A stretch of DNA of 64,000 nucleotides from Haliclystus octoradiatus (Eukaryota; Cnidaria; Staurozoa; Stauromedusae; Haliclystidae), in NCBI GenBank assembly GCA_916610825.1, contig OU744447.1, positions 9,903,751-9,967,750 of the forward strand, read 5' to 3'. Position 1 is the first letter of the stretch; every line of letters begins with the position of its first letter. Below the pieces are notes generated by a model, which searched no databases, was not told where the DNA came from, and worked only from the letters and a program-made list of their open reading frames with translations. The position numbers were made by a program, and so were the translations under genes. Positions 58,313 to 64,000 of the stretch are shown piece after piece.

Positions 58313-58455
58313 CTTGCCTGATCAAACCAATATTTTGTTAGTTGAACTTTACTTGAACAGTCAGTCGTCATAAATAATGCTGTCTTTGTTTCTTTATCTG
58401 AAACACAAAATCATCACGTCACATCATGAATGAGAAAATTGTTGTAAGAATTTCT

Positions 58456-59990
58456 TTCTTGATGATAATAATTCATTCAAAGTCCGTAATTTCTTTCCTC
58501 GAGATTTTTTTTTTTGATCAATTTCATGCCTTTGAAATTTTTAAATAGTTTTAAATTTATCATGCATTTCCAAATCGTTTGCTAATAACTTAAATCAATA
58601 AAAACAGTTTGTAAGCAACGGTTTTGATTGTTCTTAAATATATCAGGCATGATTAGTACTTTTGATTACTGTAAAGATCAATCTAAATTCTTGCAAAATG
58701 CTGTGTTTTTATTATCAATGCATATGCCTATTTTATCGCTTGCCTTTCTATCAATAGTTATTACCATCAATTAAAAGGCAGTTATAAATTGAATACCACC
58801 AAATAAATAAAAATATACAGTATACAGCAATATATTAATGAGACTTACCTGTAATTATAGAAGGTAAATGTTATCGTATAGTTAGAACATAAATATTGTT
58901 GGAATGAATCGGAATTTGGGTTAACGTTGTATTTATATAAACAAAATGGGAAAGTCCCATAATTATGTTATATGATGTTTTTAATTCAGGGTATTCCCAA
59001 GTGTCAACAAACCTTCTTTTGTTATCATGGTTCTTGGTACTAGAAATGGATAATTATCTAATTTATTTTCGATTAAAATACAAAGAAATAAAAAGATAAC
59101 CCCCTCAGTTATATACCGCAGACAAAAGCAGTGTTTTAAATTAAAACACTGCTTTTAATTGTAAAGGCTAGTTGGTCAGTTTAGAATTCCCCTAAATAAA
59201 TAGACATTTGTTTTGTATAAATTTTCTATGAATTTTGAGCTTTACATTTTCCAAGTAACAACAATGATCTGCTTGAAACACTTTCTGGTATAGATTGTAC
59301 ATATTCTTTCAATTCAACAAGGAATAAGAGGAATAGTTGATAGTCTTGATAAATAATATGCTTAATTCCATAATATAACGAATAAGTAAGATTAGAAGAT
59401 CTTTTACGCCTCTTTTACGGAGTGGCTATTTCGACGCTAGTAAAGGAACGCTTGGTATGTATTTCGCGCTTCAGTGATTATAACATTATCTAGATTTCCT
59501 ATTGTTATCCGAAAGTCTATTGTTTAGAATTACAGCATTCCACACTTACGACAAGTTTTTGAAATTCATAAATCATAATAATAAATCACAATTAGTTTTG
59601 TCAAAAAATGGAATGACAATGTATATAAAAGTTCGGCTTGTTGTTGTCAATGCGCAGCTATCGATGATATATACAGCATCTGTTCAAAATGGAAATTCCC
59701 TCTGAAACATTCCAGCCGTCCCCACAAGATAATCCTCATACCATTGATGTTCAAATAAAGACAAGGCCCGGGGGTGACCCTGGTGACTAAAAGCGATACA
59801 AGGATTTAGGATTAAATATACGTTTTTTCAAAAGCTAAACTTTGTTCATGATATATTTATGTACAATTGAATTATTTTGTTACATAATTGGAGCTCTGGC
59901 AAACAATAAAGGTCTGAAAATGTCTCTCGGTGTTACACTTTGATAAATTAAAAAAGGGCTTTTTCCTGGTATTAGCTGTGCTATTGTTCC
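58456..59990. other. Right flank of block B, nothing recognised
   Basis: Begins at the block B breakpoint and shares nothing with 26515 onward. It is AT-rich with no gene. A near-perfect hairpin lies at 59124-59156 (16-base arms AAAAGCAGTGTTTTAA around one base). Confidence 0.45.
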
Positions 59991-60009
59991 TTAAATCCTT
60001 AATGGTAAT

Positions 60010-60220
60010 TAACCGTGCAGCTGATGGCTTTCGTTTTGTACAATGTCAAGGAAGAGTTTCTCGCAAAGTGACCCTCTACGCTCCAAAAGTGTTTCCAAGA
60101 ATAATATATTGAGTGCATCAGTGTAGCTCAAATCTGGTTTTATTATTTTCAAAGCTCTTTTTTGAAGCTTTTCAATGTCATTTGATATGTATTCAATCCA
60201 TGCGTTGTGAAGTACAGCCT
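60010..60220 (-). mobile_element. LINE RT C-terminal fragment
   Basis: The minus strand reads AVLHNAWIEYISNDIEKLQK, then RALKIIKPDLSYTDAL and LLERRGSLCEKLFLDIVQ. This matches the conserved IQKRALKII-P...Y-AL...L--RR--LC pattern at the end of Jockey/CR1-like ORF2. It ends in a stop near 60012. Confidence 0.85.
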
Positions 60221-60463
60221 AGATTTGCAATCTTCATTGTGATCAACTTTTAGGAAATTGAAGGTTCTCAATATTGATAGATCATCACTGTCATCAATGC
60301 GGAAATGAAATATTGAATTCAACAAAATGATTAGTTTGAAGATCGAAGAATTCAAAATGAGTAAAAAGTAGCGAAGAGAGACACTCTTCTTGATTTGACA
60401 GGCGCAGTAGAGTATGTTCTTTCGCTTATGGTAATACAGTACCCATTTTACATCTTAAATTAA

Positions 60464-60637
60464 TTACTACAATTAAACCTGTAACAACGGTCACCTCTAT
60501 AAAGCGGCCACCTGTCTATAGTGGTCACTCTTGCAATGTCTAAAATAGTATTTTCTATTGAATCAAACCTGTATATAAAGGCCACCTGTATATAATGGTC
60601 AATTTAGCTGGCCGTTATATTCAGGTTTCACTGTAAT
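60464..60637. mobile_element. MITE with AACCTG/CAGGTTT inverted ends
   Basis: The left end ATTACTACAATTAAACCTG and the reverse complement of the right end, ATTACAGTGAAACCTGAATA, pair. The interior has repeated GGCCACCTGTMTATA and GGTCAC blocks. Related pieces are at 62250-62410, about 26755 and within 11970-12240. Confidence 0.7.
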
Positions 60638-60737
60638 TTTTATCCGGGAATGGAACATATACATAGAGTGGTAATTAAATTTGCAACTTTTATACGTATA
60701 AAAAGTATGTATATGTATGCATGTATCATATGTGATA

Positions 60738-61063
60738 CCCTGGACGTAACTTCCATTGCGCTTCGACAGGGTTGTTCAAATGAGAACTTTGTGGGATGAA
60801 AAATGTTTCAGATCATGAAAAAGATAACCAAAATATTATTTTTAAAGGACACAGATAAGAAAATTTAAGCAAAACAAAATCAAATGATCAGCACCTATAG
60901 GTTAAAACAAAATTTATATCTAAAACAGTCTTCATTGTATCTTCATTGTAAGGCATACCTTAATGAAATTTTTCTTCCTAAATTTTGAAAATGTACGTTC
61001 TGATAAATGTTCGAAAGTCAAAGGTCCCCGCGACCACTAAAAGTATGAAAGTTACCCCCCGGG
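60738..61063. mobile_element. Inverted-repeat element, CCCTGGACGTAACTTCCAT end, 8-bp target duplication
   Basis: The left end CCCTGGACGTAACTTCCAT and the reverse complement of the right end, CCCGGGGGGTAACTTTCAT, agree at most positions. The flanks ATGTGATA (60730-60737) and ATGTAATA (61064-61071) form an 8-bp duplication with one mismatch. It is the same end type as 4138-4400 and shares its left part with 3372-3470. Non-coding. Confidence 0.75.
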
Positions 61064-61071
61064 ATGTAATA

Positions 61072-62249
61072 TGTCTGAATTTTTTATATTCCATATCATG
61101 TACCGATAGGATTTTATCAAGTGTATATATGTTAAACAATGATTAAAGTCATCCCGAAAGCATCAATGCCGCATGTTTAAAATTGGGAGACACATAATTG
61201 TGAATTAAAGTTTGTGTGTTGTGTATGTTTTATTTTAAATTGTAGGCCAACATGAGCCAACATGGGCCAACAATTGTAGGCCCAGCGCTGCTCGTTTACT
61301 TTGGAACGAATGATTAACATTAAATATATAATAATCAACTGTAAAAATAGTTAACAGTAATGATTAAAAGTAAAAGTTAACATTGACAATCAACAGTAAA
61401 ACAGGTACATCGAGAGTATATAGATAGAAAGAGTGCATGTGTTAAAAGCTATGTAGAATATACGAAAAACCACCTACACGAAAAAATAAAAACACATAGT
61501 TCGTCATCTTCTGCCATTGGACGCCATGTAAAAGTGCATCAGCACACAATGAAAGATGTTATCAATCAATTTAGCGTATTAATTAAGACACTGCGATTCC
61601 AAATGGGATTGCTTAATTTATGAAATGCTGTTTATTAATGACCTGAAACAGAACTTAAATTCCCAAAAGGATTCAATCCGCTCAGTATTGTTTTAATTGT
61701 TAAAATATAAATTCTTAACTTCATACAAATTATTAAGTCTATTTCATTTTTAAAACTTATATACTATGTAAATTGCAAACTCTATTGGATTTTAAACCTA
61801 TATACTTATGAATACAATTTTAAAAAAAGTTTCTCTTGAAAATGGCTAGAGGCATTAGTTGAAACAACTTTGAGATTACTGATAGAATCGAGAAACTGTT
61901 GCCATTGACTTTTGCCTTAAAAAAAATACATGATGATTTTTGTTGTTATGTCATAATCAAACTAAAATAAAATATAAAATGCTAAGAATGTGCTTTTTAT
62001 GTCAATTCAGTGGCTTTACTATATATATATAATATATAATTAATACAGAAGCTTATTATAATACAAAATATTTGCAGGATCTAATTGTAAATTCGGTCAT
62101 CAGAATCAAACTTTTACACGTGAATATCGATTTTGCAAAGAAACGCTGACTGAACTAAATAGTAGCCTATATGACGGTCTAATTAAACAAAGCAACTATG
62201 ATCCTTTGGACATATTGCTATGACGTAATGATTATAGTTATACAGTTAA
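61072..62249. other. Intergenic, nothing recognised
   Basis: AT-rich. A short tandem AACATGRGCC repeat lies at about 61250-61270, and AT runs at about 62020-62040. No gene or transposon recognised. Confidence 0.4.
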
Positions 62250-62410
62250 ACCTGAAATAACTGTCACCTATGTATAGTAACATACGACCACTCTGTAATG
62301 TCTAAACTAGTATTTTATATTGAATCAACTCTGGATAAGATCAGCAAGCATCCGGGGCCAGCATGCATTTAGAGTGGTCATGATAAATCTATCTTAAACG
62401 ATTCACTGTA
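62250..62410. mobile_element. Degenerate copy of the AACCTG/GGTTTCACTG MITE
   Basis: It starts TATACAGTTAAACCTGAAAT and ends near CGATTCACTGTAGT, with the internal TAATGTCTAAACTAGTATTT and TTGAATCAACTCTG blocks shared with 60464-60637. Confidence 0.6.
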
Positions 62411-62479
62411 GTCTAATCATCTAGGGCTCCTCTCTGTTTGGCTGTATATTATTAAAAAAAAGTAGGATGGCTTATCGAG

Positions 62480-62830
62480 GAGGATTAGCTCAGATGGCAG
62501 AGTAACCGAACTCCAGATCAGGTCATATCTGATTGACTGTGGTTCGAATCCCCCGAAGGTCAACTCAGCCTTGACTTTATCTGAAACATCAAATGAGTAC
62601 CATCTTCTGATGGCGGATGGAATAGTCCAGAGGGAATTGCATTGTGAGTAACTGCAGCGCATCGTTGCGCATTGACAAACGAGACCTATCTGCCATGAAA
62701 TCTGTTGAAATTGATCTGCAGTGTCACGGCTGAGATCAACAATGAGCGTTTAAAATCATTGCTCTCGGCGAAAAAAGCCACTCATCTAGAAATAGAGGAG
62801 TGGCATGGGTGCCTTCAGTAGGGCGACACC
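62480..62830 (+). mobile_element. tRNA-derived SINE, plus orientation
   Basis: The head has the A box TAGCTCAGATGG and a perfect B box GGTTCGAATCC, both in the right order and spacing for RNA polymerase III. The body matches the two SINEs inside SSUH2-a, including ATCTGCCATGAAATCTGTTG and ATAGAGGAGTGGCATGGGTG, and it ends near AGGGCGACACCGT. It is not a tRNA gene: there is no acceptor stem pairing and the body is 270 bp long. This is the best-preserved copy. Confidence 0.9.
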
Positions 62831-63687
62831 GTATGCGTTACATTTATTATTATATTATGCAGTTTCACTGTAGACTTAATAATAATTATATCATGCTCTC
62901 TTGTACCGGGTGCCACATCATTTTCATTGCCATCCAAGCTTTGCGAAACGAAAAGAGAATTGCTTCCGGAGCACTTTACTAAAAATATTTCTCATCTTAA
63001 ATCTGTTCAGAATGTCAATGTCAATAATCCATTTGATTATTATTACATTACTGCAATTTAATCTCTATCCACACGATCATTATGTTATCCACTCAGAACA
63101 TGTATAGATTTTTCAAAGGATTGTCAACAAAGGTATATTTTATTAGGGAAATATTTGCCAAGTACATAAAGCCGGGAATGTAACTCAAAATAACAAGCCA
63201 CTTTTTCAAATATGTAGCCAGCTTCGTGGTTCTCAAATTCAAATATATAAATATTTCAACTATATTTCAGGAATATGTAGTCAATCAATGTTGCTAGAAA
63301 ATATAAAGACGAGCGTCCAATGGCCATCTAGGATTACTATGGGTGTTGTATTTATCCCGATCTTTGTACTTCTTTTAGGACGTTTCAAGGTACCGTATTT
63401 TTGAACAGTGGCACCCACCGTTAAACCTTTTAGGGAGTGAAAAGCTAGATTAGATTAAGTTTTTTGCATTGGACTCATTGATTAGATTACTCTGTCTCTG
63501 AACTGAACGAACAGAACCATGTTAAATTTGTTCTATACTACTGGCATGCTACATGCATATATTGAGTGGTTTATTCTTTATTAATAATCACTTGAAAAAA
63601 ACTCGAGTAACGATTGGTGGATTTGTACCACGTGTTTAGCAGTTATATCAAGACAACCCACGAGATTCCATGGCAACCACTAAAAGC
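62831..63687. other. Intergenic, nothing recognised
   Basis: AT-rich; only short open frames without recognisable domains. Confidence 0.4.
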
Positions 63688-63741
63688 GTGCAGGTATAGG
63701 TCTATACCCGCACGTGTGCGGTTATAGACCTATACCTGCAC
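63688..63741. repeat. 26-bp palindrome (hairpin)
   Basis: Arms 63688-63713 and 63716-63741 are inverted copies with one mismatch and a 2-base spacer; the arm starts GTGCAGGTATAGGTCTATA. It could extrude as a cruciform or be the residue of a small transposon. Confidence 0.9.
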
Positions 63742-64000
63742 GGTTTTATGTGCTTTGAAAATGGCGACAAGCTGCGACAGATGGAATATTTTTTCAAAAT
63801 CAAATTAAATGTATACTCCGTAATTAAAAATTCAACTTGAGAAATTCAAAAAGTAGCAACTTGGGATTTGCTATATTCAAATGTAACTCTTATTTTATTT
63901 TAAAATTGCACACATGTTTGAAAAACAATTTTGCTGAAATCTTTGCGTCAGATTTTGAAATGATATTCGTAAGAATTTCATTCCAATTGTATTTAATGAA

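Larger units (their letters stand above)
37961..58455. repeat. Duplicated block, copy B (no Gypsy insertion)
   Basis: Colinear with 2082-26514 over 20,495 bp, with nine single-base differences noted and no small indels. It continues leftward past 37961 with the 5' part of the endotoxin-like gene, where copy A is lost in the gap. Identity stops after 58455. This copy shows the empty Gypsy target (GGTGTCATGTGCAC near 41611-41625). Confidence 0.97.

Noticed and set aside
62483..62560. tRNA gene
   Set aside because: The A and B boxes are good, but there is no acceptor-stem pairing and the sequence continues into a SINE body shared with two other copies.

Overview
This is AT-rich animal nuclear DNA. 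Spliced genes with GT/AG introns, a Ty3/Gypsy LTR retrotransposon, Penelope-like and LINE relics, a tRNA-derived SINE and several terminal-inverted-repeat element families point to an invertebrate metazoan, probably marine. I cannot name the species. A run of exactly 500 N (1582-2081) is a scaffold gap.

The dominant structure is a near-perfect direct duplication. Block A (2082-26514) and block B (37961-58455) are colinear. By eye I found nine single-base differences and no indel except one: block A carries a complete Ty3/Gypsy element (5742-9674) with a 5-bp target duplication, and block B has the empty site. Block A is cut by the gap at its left end. To the right of each block the sequence is unrelated (26515 onward versus 58456 onward). 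The duplication could be a very recent segmental duplication or two haplotypes placed in series by the assembler.

Each block carries the same four genes: (1) a single-exon secreted protein whose helical core resembles the N-terminal pore-forming domain of bacterial delta-endotoxins (complete in B, 37593-38921; 5'-truncated in A); (2) a two-exon GT31-type glycosyltransferase; (3) and (4) two head-to-tail minus-strand genes of the SSUH2 (ssu-2 homologue) family, for which I placed nine exons each from splice signals and paralogue comparison. The genes do not look functionally linked, apart from the two SSUH2 paralogues.

The remainder is repeat-rich. The spacer 26515-37592 holds a Penelope-like relic with a candidate hammerhead ribozyme, an 86-bp tandem repeat, two LINE reverse transcriptase scraps, a degenerate THAP-like domain and a TTAA-type MITE. 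The right flank 58456-64000 holds another LINE scrap, three inverted-repeat elements, a SINE and two strong palindromes. The Gypsy element appears young, and the sequence just after its 5' LTR is complementary to an internal LTR segment, which suggests self-primed reverse transcription.
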